Source of the DNA: Gynuella sp050296195
Lineage (GTDB): Bacteria > Pseudomonadota > Gammaproteobacteria > Pseudomonadales > Natronospirillaceae
Direction: 5' to 3' (one strand)
Assembly: GCF_050296195.1 (NCBI RefSeq)
Contig: NZ_JBNKRB010000002.1
Length of the DNA stretch: 64,000 nt
Positions 24,267-32,776 of the stretch are shown here, in pieces (the stretch's first letter is position 1; every line of letters begins with the position of its first letter). Below the pieces are notes generated by a model. That model saw nothing but the letters and a program-made list of their open reading frames with translations, ran no database searches and was not told where the DNA came from. The position numbers and the translations under genes were made by a program.

Positions 24267-24707
24267 CTACTCCTCACCTTTAACCAGGGTATCCATGTCG
24301 ACAAAGGTGTTCTCGATCAAAGACTTGGTCTCCTGCTGGGTAATATGGCATTGGGTGCAAAAGAATCTTCGCGGCGATACATCAGCCAAAAACTGCCCAT
24401 CCCGGTTCATGTAATGAGTGATACTGACCATTGGTGCCTGCGCTTCATCGGCTTTCTTGCGGGAGTGACAGGCCAGGCAGCGATTGAAATTCAGATCCAC
24501 CTGATAACCGGTAATATCATGAGGAATGGTTGGTGCCTGTTGAGGATAAGCGCGCTCACGTTTTAAATCGCTGTTTTCCACAGCCTTCATTTTCGGCGGT
24601 TCACCCTCTGCATCCAATGGTGTATCACCACGCAGGTTAGCCAACTGATTATCGGCAAGTAAAAATACCGAAACGAATGCCACCATTAACACGATCAATC
24701 TTTTCAT
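24267..24707 (-). CDS. napB: Periplasmic nitrate reductase diheme cytochrome NapB
   Basis: The 146-residue electron-transfer subunit has a signal peptide (MKRLIVLMVAFVSVFLLADN) and two heme sites, CLACH and CTQCH. Typical NapB context is visible in PPTIPH-like APTIPHDITGY and FNRCLACH, and in RFFCTQCHITQ. AGGAGATACC precedes the ATG. It lies between napA and napC. Confidence 0.96.
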   Translation of the reverse strand: MKRLIVLMVAFVSVFLLADNQLANLRGDTPLDAEGEPPKMKAVENSDLKRERAYPQQAPTIPHDITGYQVDLNFNRCLACHSRKKADEAQAPMVSITHYMNRDGQFLADVSPRRFFCTQCHITQQETKSLIENTFVDMDTLVKGEE

Positions 24708-24718
24708 TTCGGTATCTC

Positions 24719-27214
24719 CTATGCTTTATAGACTCTGACGGCACACTTCTTATAATCCGTCTGTTTGGAAATGGGATCGATAGCATCGAGAGTAACTTTA
24801 TTTATCAGCTGACTGGCATCGAACCATGGGACAAATACGAGCCCTCTTGGCGGTTTGTTGCGACCACGGGTTTCCACTCTGCTCAGAATATAACCACGGC
24901 GGCTTTCCACTTTAACTTCATCGCCACGACGCAGTCCCTTTGCTTTGGCATCTTCTGGATGCATGAATACCACGGCATCCGGGAATGCCTTATAAAGCTC
25001 AGGTACCCGCTGAGTCATGGATCCGGAATGCCAGTGCTCCAATACCCGGCCGGTAGACAACCACATGTCGAACTCTTCATCAGGCGATTCCGCTGGTGGC
25101 TCGTAAGGCAACGCGAAAATCACCGCTTTTCCGTCTGGCTTGCCATAAAACTGCCAGCCAGTACCCGGCTGCACATACGGATCAGAGCCTTCTTTAAAGC
25201 GCCATAAAGTTTCTTTGCCATTCACATACGGCCAACGCAGTCCACGCGCTTTGTGATATTCCTCAAACGGTGCCAAGTCGTGACCCTTGCCCCGACCAAA
25301 TGATGCATACTCCTCAAATAAACCTTTCTGAACATAAAACCCGAAGTCTTTGGATTCATGGTTTCCATACTCTGGGCTGATTTCACTCAGTGGAAAATGA
25401 TCGACTTTGCCATTGGCAAATAACACATCAAACAGATTTTTGCCTTGATATTCAGGATTCTCATCCAGTATCGCCTTTGGCCATACTTCATCCGTTGTGA
25501 AACGTTTGGAAAACTGCATCACCTGCCATAGATCCGATTTAGACTCTCCCGGCGCATCTGTCAGCTGATACCAGAACTGAGTACGACGTTCAGCATTACC
25601 ATAAGCGCCTTCTTTCTCGATCCACATAGCCGTCGGCAATATCAAATCAGCCGCTTCAGCAGTGACTGTTGGATAAGCATCTGACACCACAATGAAGTTT
25701 TCCGGATTACGATACCCCGGATAAGTTTCTTCATTCATATTGGCCGCTGCCTGAAGGTTGTTATTCACCTGAATCCAGTAAGCATTGATTTCACCATCTT
25801 TAAGCTTACGATTCTGTAAAACGGCATGGGCTCCCACTTTCGGGTTTAACAACCCTTTTGGCAGTTTCCATTTTTCTTCGGCAATTGCCCGATGCTGATC
25901 ATTATTGACCACCATATCCGCCGGCAGTCGATGCGCAAATGTACCCACCTCACGGGCGGTGCCACATGCAGATGGTTGTCCGGTTAATGAAAATGGACTA
26001 TTACCCGGCTCAGAGATTTTTCCTGTCAAAAGGTGAATGTTATACAATAGATTATTAACCCAAACACCGCGGGTATGCTGGTTCACACCCATGGTCCAGA
26101 GCGACATGATCTTAACCTCAGGGTCAGCATACAGCTTAGCGAGCTGTTCTATTGTCCGTGCTGGAACGCCAGACATTTCTTCGGCATATTCAAAGGTATA
26201 GGGTTTAACAAACTCAGCGAAAGTATTGAAGTCAATGGCTTCGGAGGCGCCGGCTTTAGCGGCATTTTTTGCTTTTTGCTCTAGCGGATGAGTCGGTCGC
26301 AATCCATAACCAATATCCGCCATACCCTTACGAAAGTTAACATGCTTGGCAACAAAGTCCTGATTCACCGCATTATTCTGGATAATGTAATTGGCAATGG
26401 CATTCAACAAGACGATGTCTGTTTGCGGAGTAAATACTGCGGGAATATCAGCCAGATCGAAACTACGATGTTTGTAAGTGGACAGAACCGCAACCTTCAC
26501 ATGCGGATGACTCAAACGCCGGTCGGTAATACGAGTCCACAAAATTGGATGCATCTCGGCCATATTTGAGCCCCAGAGAACAAATGCATCGGCATTTTCA
26601 AAATCATCATAGCAGCCCATGGGTTCATCGATACCAAATGTGCGCATAAAACCCGCAACCGCTGACGCCATACAATGGCGGGCATTCGGTTCGATATTAT
26701 TTGACCGAAATCCGGCTTTCATTAATTTGACAGCCGCATAACCTTCCCAGACAGTCCACTGACCGGAACCAAAGAAACCAACACCATCCGGCCCCTTGGC
26801 CTTCAAAGTCGCTTTCCATTTCTCTGCCATGATATCGAAGGCTTCATCCCAACTGACAGGAGTGAACTGGCCATTTTTATCGTATACGCCATTGGTTTTC
26901 CGTAACAATGGCTGTGTCAGGCGATCTTTACCATATAAAATTTTAGCCAGAAAATATCCTTTAACACAGTTGAGCCCTTTATTAACCGGTGCAGCTTCGT
27001 CTCCATGGGTAGCCACCACTTTGCCGTTCTTCGTCGCCACACTGACACTACACCCAGTACCGCAAAACCGGCAAGGCGCTTTGGACCATTTCAATTCACT
27101 GTCCTGACTGGAGGCAATCAGATTATTGGCTCCGGCAGGTACGGACAAACCTGCGACAGCAGCTGCAGTAGCAGCAGCCTGTGCTTTGACAACCTGTCTA
27201 CGTGTTAATTTCAT
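24719..27214 (-). CDS. napA: Periplasmic nitrate reductase catalytic subunit NapA
   Basis: The 831-residue molybdoenzyme reduces nitrate to nitrite in the periplasm. It has a Tat signal (MKLTRRQVVKAQAAATAAAV), the [4Fe-4S] motif beginning CRFCGTGCSVSVATKNGKVV with the fourth Cys in LNCVKGYF, and the molybdenum-ligand Cys in NARHCMASAVAGF. The C-terminal region has STGRVLEHWHSGSMTQRVPE. The product needs bis-MGD from MoaA-E and MobA, and the NapD chaperone. It overlaps napD by four bases. Confidence 0.98.
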   Translation of the reverse strand: MKLTRRQVVKAQAAATAAAVAGLSVPAGANNLIASSQDSELKWSKAPCRFCGTGCSVSVATKNGKVVATHGDEAAPVNKGLNCVKGYFLAKILYGKDRLTQPLLRKTNGVYDKNGQFTPVSWDEAFDIMAEKWKATLKAKGPDGVGFFGSGQWTVWEGYAAVKLMKAGFRSNNIEPNARHCMASAVAGFMRTFGIDEPMGCYDDFENADAFVLWGSNMAEMHPILWTRITDRRLSHPHVKVAVLSTYKHRSFDLADIPAVFTPQTDIVLLNAIANYIIQNNAVNQDFVAKHVNFRKGMADIGYGLRPTHPLEQKAKNAAKAGASEAIDFNTFAEFVKPYTFEYAEEMSGVPARTIEQLAKLYADPEVKIMSLWTMGVNQHTRGVWVNNLLYNIHLLTGKISEPGNSPFSLTGQPSACGTAREVGTFAHRLPADMVVNNDQHRAIAEEKWKLPKGLLNPKVGAHAVLQNRKLKDGEINAYWIQVNNNLQAAANMNEETYPGYRNPENFIVVSDAYPTVTAEAADLILPTAMWIEKEGAYGNAERRTQFWYQLTDAPGESKSDLWQVMQFSKRFTTDEVWPKAILDENPEYQGKNLFDVLFANGKVDHFPLSEISPEYGNHESKDFGFYVQKGLFEEYASFGRGKGHDLAPFEEYHKARGLRWPYVNGKETLWRFKEGSDPYVQPGTGWQFYGKPDGKAVIFALPYEPPAESPDEEFDMWLSTGRVLEHWHSGSMTQRVPELYKAFPDAVVFMHPEDAKAKGLRRGDEVKVESRRGYILSRVETRGRNKPPRGLVFVPWFDASQLINKVTLDAIDPISKQTDYKKCAVRVYKA

Positions 27215-27561
27215 TTGAATTCTCCAAAATCTGAAAATGCGCCTGACTGCACTTGCTCAAAATAGGTTTCCAATTCCTGATCAACATCGGCCTGTTGATC
27301 AAATTCTTCCTGGCTGCCGGTCTGGTGATAGACCAACGCCACGTTTATGACCTCGGGGATCTCTCTGATCCGGTCGACGTTATCCATCAGCTCTTTCAGA
27401 GTCTTTGCACAACACACCACCACTATTTTTCCTTCCCGGGTGCTGTGAAAGATTTCAGTATCCCGGATGCACTGAATCTGCTGTCTGCACAAACTCATCT
27501 GTTCAGGCCGGCAGTGCACCACCAGGCTGGCTATTTGTTCTTCATGGATTGCTGATTTCAT
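27211..27561 (-). CDS. napD: NapA signal-peptide chaperone NapD
   Basis: The 116-residue cytoplasmic protein has the NapD pattern EEQIASLVVHCRPEQM and a ferredoxin-like fold with EIFHSTREGKIVVV and VINVALVYHQ. NapD binds the twin-arginine signal of NapA and holds back export until the cofactor is loaded. Start ATG 27561 overlaps the napF stop by four bases; a longer frame into napF is not used. The acidic C-terminal tail (about 25 residues) exceeds the core domain. Confidence 0.92.
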   Translation of the reverse strand: MKSAIHEEQIASLVVHCRPEQMSLCRQQIQCIRDTEIFHSTREGKIVVVCCAKTLKELMDNVDRIREIPEVINVALVYHQTGSQEEFDQQADVDQELETYFEQVQSGAFSDFGEFK

Positions 27562-28037
27562 GTTTGGATTCCTATGGCTGATACCGGACATGCCGATACA
27601 CATAAGCCGCAACCGCTACAACGGATTGGGTCGATATGCGGTCTGGCTACGGCGGAGGTTAAGTCAAATACAATCGCCTGCTCGCTGCAGTCATCGAGAC
27701 AACTGTTACAGAATACCTGTTGCATTGTCAGACAGTGATTATGGATGGTGAAATGATGTTCCCAGGGCTTGGTAACCAGATCGGGAGATATGGCCTGGGT
27801 CGGACAAGACCGTGCACAGGCACCACAAAAGTCGCAACCTGACTGGTCAAATTTCAGCTCAGGAAAACCACCATCTCCTGAATAAATCAGTTGTTCTGGA
27901 CATTCGTTTACACATGCACCACACCGACTGCAGTGATCAGTAAACAGTGCTTCCGGCAGAGACCATGGAGGCCTGACAGGTTTCTTTTGCGACCGGCCAT
28001 GTATGAGCCATGATCGCCTGGCCAGATCAACAGACAT
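27558..28037 (-). CDS. napF: Ferredoxin-type protein NapF
   Basis: The 159-residue cytoplasmic protein has three clear Cys clusters, CSRCGACVNECP, CDFCGACARSCP and CSGCGLCVSACP, and a further CNSCLDDC group, so several [4Fe-4S] clusters are expected. NapF helps mature NapA, probably its Fe-S cluster. Start ATG 28037 gives MSVDLARRSWLIHGR, the usual NapF start. It overlaps napD by four bases and follows napE by 8 bases. Confidence 0.93.
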   Translation of the reverse strand: MSVDLARRSWLIHGRSQKKPVRPPWSLPEALFTDHCSRCGACVNECPEQLIYSGDGGFPELKFDQSGCDFCGACARSCPTQAISPDLVTKPWEHHFTIHNHCLTMQQVFCNSCLDDCSEQAIVFDLTSAVARPHIDPIRCSGCGLCVSACPVSAIGIQT

Positions 28038-28045
28038 TTTGCACC

Positions 28046-28198
28046 CTATACGCCCGGAGGTCCCATGAGCAATTGCAGCATCCACACTACAAACCCATAG
28101 CCACCAATAATTGCTATGCTCAGTATCGGGGCCAGGAATACAGTCAAAAAGATAAATAACTTCAGCTCATCGCCTTTACTCGGCTGCTGCTCTGACAT
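28046..28198 (-). CDS. napE: NapE, small nitrate reductase membrane protein
   Basis: A 50-residue product reads MSEQQPSKGDELKLFIF onward, with one membrane helix (about 14-45) containing FLAPILSIAIIGGYGF and ending LMGPPGV. This matches the short NapE family (KGDEWKLF..., GGYGFVVWM, GPPG). Its role is not established; it is a membrane protein present in many proteobacterial nap operons. It is the first gene of napEFDABC. Confidence 0.9.
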   Translation of the reverse strand: MSEQQPSKGDELKLFIFLTVFLAPILSIAIIGGYGFVVWMLQLLMGPPGV

Positions 28199-28230
28199 AT
28201 CTCTTGCTCCATATTTTCGCTTTGTTGTTA

Positions 28231-28302
28231 TGAATTTATTCTAGTCAAGCGGATATGGAATGGACGTACCCCTGGCGAGGTACGGGAGTTGTCACAGGTC
28301 AA
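28231..28302 (-). promoter_or_regulatory. nap promoter with FNR-like and NarP/NarL sites
   Basis: Reading leftward toward napE, an FNR-like site TTGTC-ACAG-GTCAA (28289-28302, 7 of 10 consensus bases) is followed by a 7-2-7 palindrome TACCCCT-GG-CGAGGTA (28267-28282) matching NarP/NarL heptamers. A -10 box TAGAAT lies at 28238-28243. If transcription starts near 28231, the sites are centred at about -64.5 and -43.5. The E. coli nap promoter, as I recall, has FNR at -64.5 and NarP at -44.5. This predicts induction without oxygen and with nitrate. Confidence 0.68.
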
Positions 28303-28794
28303 TGTGGGAGGAATTTAGCAGGGTCTGGTGGATGATCAGCACCAGAATTCAGACAAACCAACCATTGCGGGAAGGAACACAGTGGTGAAATACGGAATAG
28401 TCTTGCTATTGGCAGCAACCATATAGACGGAAGGTCACATGATACTGGCAAACGTTATTTTTGCCCGACGTTCTTTGTTGGAAAACACTGCAGAAATTGT
28501 TGGGCTTTGAATCAGTGTTTGACCGCATCGCCATGGCAACATTATTAATCCAGGTCTTGACGGGCATTCATCTGACTGATCATTTATGGCCAGACTACAG
28601 ACAATGGCATCCACCCAAACTGACACGGTTGCTGATAACTGCCTTACTGGCTCTGGATGCCAGGTTTCAGGTGATGATAAATAATCAGAAGACAGCCTGG
28701 GAAATATGACCAGGCATATCAGGAGCAGCACCCAATTTACACCTGTATTTGGGCTTTCTAAGGGTGCTTCCTGACTGTTACCAGCATAGGAAAA
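28303..28794. other. Noncoding region between nap promoter and an AhpD-like gene
   Basis: These 492 bases hold no convincing gene. Overlapping frames on both strands (for example 28461-28709 plus) start at TTG, lack a ribosome binding site and resemble nothing I know. I see no tRNA, repeat or strong hairpin. Confidence 0.5.
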
Positions 28795-29139
28795 TTATTT
28801 CCCGAGAAACTCATCGACCGCTGCCAATGCCTGCGTTCCATAGATAATGGCCGGTCCACCCCCCATCAACACCGCAACATTGATCATCTCTACCAATTCC
28901 TCACGATTGGCACCAGCCACCACTGCTGCTTTGATATGAGAAGCAATGCAGCCATCACAGCGTATGGCAATGGCTATCGCAGACGCCATCATTTCTTTAT
29001 ATTTTTTAGGTACAACCCCTTCTGCCATGGCAGCTTTATGCAACCCTAAAAATGCATTCATAGTGTCGGGACTGGCTTTTCGATAAGCAGATCCCAGAAG
29101 GTGTTGGTCCTGATTAATTTCCGTGTAGTTCTTGGTCAT
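28795..29139 (-). CDS. AhpD-like carboxymuconolactone decarboxylase family protein
   Basis: The 114-residue protein has the AhpD-like CxxC core in RCDGCIASHIKAAVVAGANREE, flanked by KYKEMMASAIAIAI and MINVAVLMGGGPAIIYG. The family includes peroxidase partners and gamma-carboxymuconolactone decarboxylases; the CxxC-x3-H pattern suggests a thiol redox role. Start ATG 29139 (MTKNYTEINQ) is chosen over a longer frame that overlaps the upstream channel gene. The 32-base gap to the SLAC1/TehA-type gene suggests cotranscription. Substrate is unknown. Confidence 0.87.
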   Translation of the reverse strand: MTKNYTEINQDQHLLGSAYRKASPDTMNAFLGLHKAAMAEGVVPKKYKEMMASAIAIAIRCDGCIASHIKAAVVAGANREELVEMINVAVLMGGGPAIIYGTQALAAVDEFLGK

Positions 29140-29171
29140 ATTTGTCTCGCTTAAGACTGAATGGAAGATTG

Positions 29172-30155
29172 TTATTCCGGCTGGCATATCGCTCTGTTTC
29201 GAATCGCCAATAATGTTTTATAAAGCAACCATACAATGATGATATTCAGGGCAACAAACAGAAGTATGGCAACTGAATATGTAAAAACTCCCGGCATAAT
29301 GTGCGCCATTTTCACACAGGCAACAGTTGCTGCTGCCAATGGAAAGCTGTAAGCCCAGGATGAAATAAAAAACGGTAACTGGAAAAACCGCCAGGCATTA
29401 ATAAACAACAATAAGGCGAAAAATATCGTGACGTTGAACAGTATCCGGACAAAGTTATCCAGCTCGTGATTCAACGCCAGATAGGCAACCACTCCTACGG
29501 CCGGCGGTGCCATTAGTATGAACAGGGTTGGAGTCAGACGGGCGGGCAATGCTTCCAGAAAAAACAGCCGTTGCATTACAATCGTCAGCAATACCAGCCA
29601 GAAAAGCAGACCGACACTGAAGAAAAACCAACTGATCTCATGATAACCGAGTGGTACTCCCGCAATCGGCACAACCATATTGCCCACGACGGGAATAAAC
29701 CAACTTGGATTCACATGACCATGAGTATAATGAGGCTGATAAATCCAATGACTCAGCACAAACAGCGTCAGAGGTAACTGAATTGCCAAAGCGGCTATCC
29801 ACAGCGCTCTGGCAATAAAGACATGCTCCATCCAGGCAATGGCAAACAATAACATCGCAATGGACATGGTCGGAAAAAAGTTCAGTTTGACCGGATGGTT
29901 AATTTCCTCCCGAACTGCCGCTGGGTATTTCATCCATTTCAACAGATAGAGACATAGAACAACAGCAAACACGACTGCCGCCAGCCAGGAAAGATATCGC
30001 CAGCTTTCCAGCTTCGGTAACCACATTGCAGTCACTGCTTTCCAGGCAACCGCAAAACCAGCCAGCCCCATCGCTATCGCAAACATGGAAACAGGAAAGT
30101 TTAACAACCGTGACTGCGGAATGGTTTCCTCTTTTGAAGCCGTATGAGTACTCAT
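29172..30155 (-). CDS. SLAC1/TehA-type anion channel protein
   Basis: The 327-residue protein has about ten membrane helices and the family pattern: LNFPVSMFAIAMGLAGFAVAW near the start, LNFFPTMSIAM, SWFIPVVGNMVVPIAG, and WAYSFPLAAAT late in the protein. Relatives are bacterial TehA and plant SLAC1, which conduct anions such as chloride and nitrate. Position beside nap suggests nitrate or nitrite movement, but tellurite resistance or sulfite are also possible. AGGAG precedes the ATG. Confidence 0.85.
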   Translation of the reverse strand: MSTHTASKEETIPQSRLLNFPVSMFAIAMGLAGFAVAWKAVTAMWLPKLESWRYLSWLAAVVFAVVLCLYLLKWMKYPAAVREEINHPVKLNFFPTMSIAMLLFAIAWMEHVFIARALWIAALAIQLPLTLFVLSHWIYQPHYTHGHVNPSWFIPVVGNMVVPIAGVPLGYHEISWFFFSVGLLFWLVLLTIVMQRLFFLEALPARLTPTLFILMAPPAVGVVAYLALNHELDNFVRILFNVTIFFALLLFINAWRFFQLPFFISSWAYSFPLAAATVACVKMAHIMPGVFTYSVAILLFVALNIIIVWLLYKTLLAIRNRAICQPE

Positions 30156-30349
30156 GTAAGACTCCTGTGCACATGGATGTTTTTAAATTAGAATACACTA
30201 ATATTCAAAAAAGAACATCTGCTATCGAATATCTGTCTAGATTTTGTGGTGAGGAAATAGTTAACCTGCCAGCCATAATCAGAATAGGCCGTATTCCCGG
30301 TTTTGAGGCAAGAAATTTGCTGATTAACGCAAAAGTGGAATTGGGGGAC

Positions 30350-30384
30350 AAAAAAGCCCTGATAACCATACAGCTTCAGGGCTT
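30350..30384 (-). terminator. Intrinsic terminator of nhaD
   Basis: On the minus strand AAGCCCTGA pairs with TCAGGGCTT and is followed by TTTTTTG. It starts about 10 bases after the nhaD stop. Confidence 0.85.
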
Positions 30385-30393
30385 GAAAACGCT

Positions 30394-31752
30394 TTAGAAC
30401 AGAAAGAGGTAGCTGATCGCACCAGATACATAGCCCAGCAGCGCCAGCGGACTAATATTTTTCAGATACCAGAAAAAGTTGATTTTCTCCATTCCCATAG
30501 CAGCAACACCCGCAGCAGACCCAATAATCAGGCAGCTACCACCAGTCCCGGCTGCAAATGCCAGAAACTCCCAGATATGGGCATTGGTTGGATAAGTGGC
30601 CATGTCATACATGCCCATTGAGGCTGCGACCAGGGGAACGTTATCGATGACGGATGACAATAGCCCGATCAGAAACACAATGGCATCGATATTACCAACG
30701 GATTGATCCAGCCCGTGCGCCAGCATATCCAGCAAACCTACCGCTTCCAATGCCCCTACAGCCAACAGAATACCCAGGAAGAACAATACACTGGGGGTAT
30801 CAATCTGACGCAGAATTCTGGTAATACGCAGCGCCGGATCAGGTTTGGTGGGGCTGGTTTGAGCCAGAATTTCACTGATAATCCATAGCACCGACATACT
30901 GAGCAGCATCCCCATAAAGGGTGGTAGATGCGTGACGGACTTGAAAACCGGTACGAACAGCAGTCCACCAATACCAACCAGGAAAAAGATATTACGATGA
31001 CCACTGGTAATATTGGTATGATCAGAACCAACAGCCTGATCCGGGGCATGAATGATCCGCCCCTTCAGACGCCAGCTCAAATACAACAACGGAATGATCA
31101 GACAAATCAGTGACGGAGCCAGCAACCCTTTAATAATCGCTCCGGTTGTGATCTGACCTCCAATCCAGAGCATGGTTGTCGTGACGTCACCGATAGGAGA
31201 CCAGGCCCCACCGGCATTTGCCGCTACCACGATAATGCCGGCAAAAAACAGTCGCTCCTCATGCTCCTTTATCAGTTTGCGAATTAGGGAAATCATGACA
31301 ATTGTAGTGGTCAGGTTATCAAGAGCTGCAGACAGGAAAAATGCAATCAGGCCAATAATCCACAACAAGGTAACCATATTTGATGCCTGAATGCGATCAG
31401 TGATAATCGCAAATCCGCCATGAGCATCCACGAACTCTACAATTGTCATAGCACCCAGGAGGAAAAACAGAATACTGGCAATTTCTCCCAAAGCACCCAG
31501 CAATTCATGTTCACCCACCCAACTGCTGATCAGTTGAGCATCGGTTTTCTCGACGTACTGCTCTTCCAAAAACCAGTGTGGCAGATCTGCGACCGATACC
31601 AGGGAATGGGAGAACATAATGTACAACGTCCAGCAGATGATGGCCGTCAGGATCGCCGAGGCGGTCTTGTCTATTTTGATATTATGTTCCAGTACGATGG
31701 CGGTATAACCCAGCGTAAAAACAACACTAATCAGTATCAGTGAGAATGACAT
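30394..31752 (-). CDS. nhaD: NhaD-type Na+/H+ antiporter
   Basis: The 452-residue ion transporter superfamily protein has about 11-12 membrane helices. Matches to NhaD are FLLGAMTIVEFVDAHGGF, FLSAALDNLTTTIVMISL, IIVVAANAGGAWSPIGDVTT and SSVIDNVPLVAASMGMY; the conserved Asp, Asn and Thr in these segments carry the cation pathway. NhaD is typical of marine and halophilic proteobacteria and expels sodium or lithium. TGAGGT precedes the ATG. It is a single gene with its own terminator. Confidence 0.93.
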   Translation of the reverse strand: MSFSLILISVVFTLGYTAIVLEHNIKIDKTASAILTAIICWTLYIMFSHSLVSVADLPHWFLEEQYVEKTDAQLISSWVGEHELLGALGEIASILFFLLGAMTIVEFVDAHGGFAIITDRIQASNMVTLLWIIGLIAFFLSAALDNLTTTIVMISLIRKLIKEHEERLFFAGIIVVAANAGGAWSPIGDVTTTMLWIGGQITTGAIIKGLLAPSLICLIIPLLYLSWRLKGRIIHAPDQAVGSDHTNITSGHRNIFFLVGIGGLLFVPVFKSVTHLPPFMGMLLSMSVLWIISEILAQTSPTKPDPALRITRILRQIDTPSVLFFLGILLAVGALEAVGLLDMLAHGLDQSVGNIDAIVFLIGLLSSVIDNVPLVAASMGMYDMATYPTNAHIWEFLAFAAGTGGSCLIIGSAAGVAAMGMEKINFFWYLKNISPLALLGYVSGAISYLFLF

Positions 31753-32100
31753 AGGTACCTCATTTAAGTTTTTGTTCGAATTCTTTAGCGAAGTATTGAG
31801 TCACCGAATGGCATTCATGGGAGGCAACAACTTTGCTCTTTTCACGCTAAACAGACCCGGCTAGTGGCACTCTTTCCAACTGTGTATTCAATCAATAAAA
31901 GTCAAACTGCATCGGTAGGCCGGATCTATGGTGATTTTGGGTCCGCCATCCTGAAACATCTCCAGGTATGATGCATATACGACTTTCGTAGGGAGCACAG
32001 GCTACCTGCTAAATCGTGGTACCTACCAACAGAGCCCGATGCCAGTGCCTGGGCCTCCATAGTAGAGAATGATGGATGGTGGATTCAAAAGTAATTAACA
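31753..32100. other. Intergenic region between nhaD and hsp20 promoter
   Basis: The 348 bases separate two divergent genes. The first part should carry the nhaD promoter, but no good -10/-35 pair stands out. I see no open frame with a ribosome binding site and no strong hairpin. The FNR box for hsp20 begins just after. Confidence 0.45.
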
Positions 32101-32105
32101 ACAAC

Positions 32106-32146
32106 TTGATACGGATCAACCGCTCAGCACCGTACCCGGCCATAAA
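32106..32146 (+). promoter_or_regulatory. FNR/Anr-dependent promoter of hsp20
   Basis: A perfect FNR/Anr box TTGAT-ACGG-ATCAA at 32106-32119 is followed by CATAAA at 32141-32146. If transcription starts near 32154, the box centre is at -41.5, the class II activation position. The resulting untranslated leader would be about 113 bases. No heat-shock (sigma-32) promoter was recognised. Confidence 0.75.
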
Positions 32147-32266
32147 AGTTTCATGCCCCAGGGTTGAAAAAAAAACCTGAGATCATAAATAAGGGTATAC
32201 CAGTGATGGGTCTTGAAAAGAGCGTCGCTGGCAAATTGATCTTGCTTAATTAAAGAGGATACAAAC

Positions 32267-32722
32267 ATGACAACTATTGATCTATCTCCGCTATATCGCA
32301 GCAGTATTGGTTTTGACCGCCTGGCTAACTTACTCGACAGTGCCATGAGAGGTGAGCAGTCTTCACCAGGATACCCTCCCTATGACATCGAAGTGGTCGA
32401 TGATAACCGCTATGCAATTACCATCGCGGTTGCGGGGTTCGAGGAAGACGAACTGAATATTCAGGTTGAGAAAAACCTACTGACTGTCAGTGCCAGGAAA
32501 GCTGACAAAGAGCAGAAAAAGTACTTGTATCGCGGAATCGCCAATCGTTCCTTCGAAAGAAAGTTCAATCTGGCCGATTATGTTGAAGTAGTCGATGCAA
32601 AACTGACTAACGGGCTTTTGAAAATCAATCTGGTTCGTGAAATTCCTGAGGCAATGAAGCCGAGAACCATCACGATCAATGGTAACAATGGGCAAACTCT
32701 GGAATTCCGGAAAGAAGCCTGA
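32267..32722 (+). CDS. Hsp20 family small heat shock protein (IbpA-like)
   Basis: The 151-residue chaperone has the alpha-crystallin domain at about 40-130: PPYDIEVVDDNRYAITIAVAG, LTVSARKA, YRGIANRSFERKFNLAD, and the GLLKINLVREIPE strand before the C-terminal tail KPRTITING that supplies an IXI-like motif (ITI). The N-terminus (TIDLSPLYRSSIGFDRLANLLD) resembles IbpA. It protects unfolded proteins without ATP. AGAGGA precedes the ATG. Control by an FNR box points to induction by low oxygen rather than only heat. Confidence 0.93.
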   Translation: MTTIDLSPLYRSSIGFDRLANLLDSAMRGEQSSPGYPPYDIEVVDDNRYAITIAVAGFEEDELNIQVEKNLLTVSARKADKEQKKYLYRGIANRSFERKFNLADYVEVVDAKLTNGLLKINLVREIPEAMKPRTITINGNNGQTLEFRKEA

Positions 32723-32732
32723 TCGACCCTAA

Positions 32733-32759
32733 AGGCCATGGAGCATCGCTCCATGGCCT
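32733..32759. terminator. Perfect stem-loop after hsp20
   Basis: AGGCCATGGAGC / GCTCCATGGCCT, a 12-bp stem with an ATC loop, lies between two converging genes. No T run follows on either strand, so it may stabilise 3' ends rather than terminate alone. Confidence 0.6.
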
Positions 32760-32776
32760 GCTGATCATCCCACCTG

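Noticed and set aside
28461..28709. Possible small gene of 82 codons upstream of nap
   Set aside because: TTG start, no ribosome binding site, no recognised family and an overlapping frame on the other strand; left as noncoding.
30173..30397. Possible 74-codon plus-strand gene between the channel gene and nhaD
   Set aside because: No ribosome binding site, it covers the channel promoter and the nhaD terminator, and its sequence matches nothing known to me.
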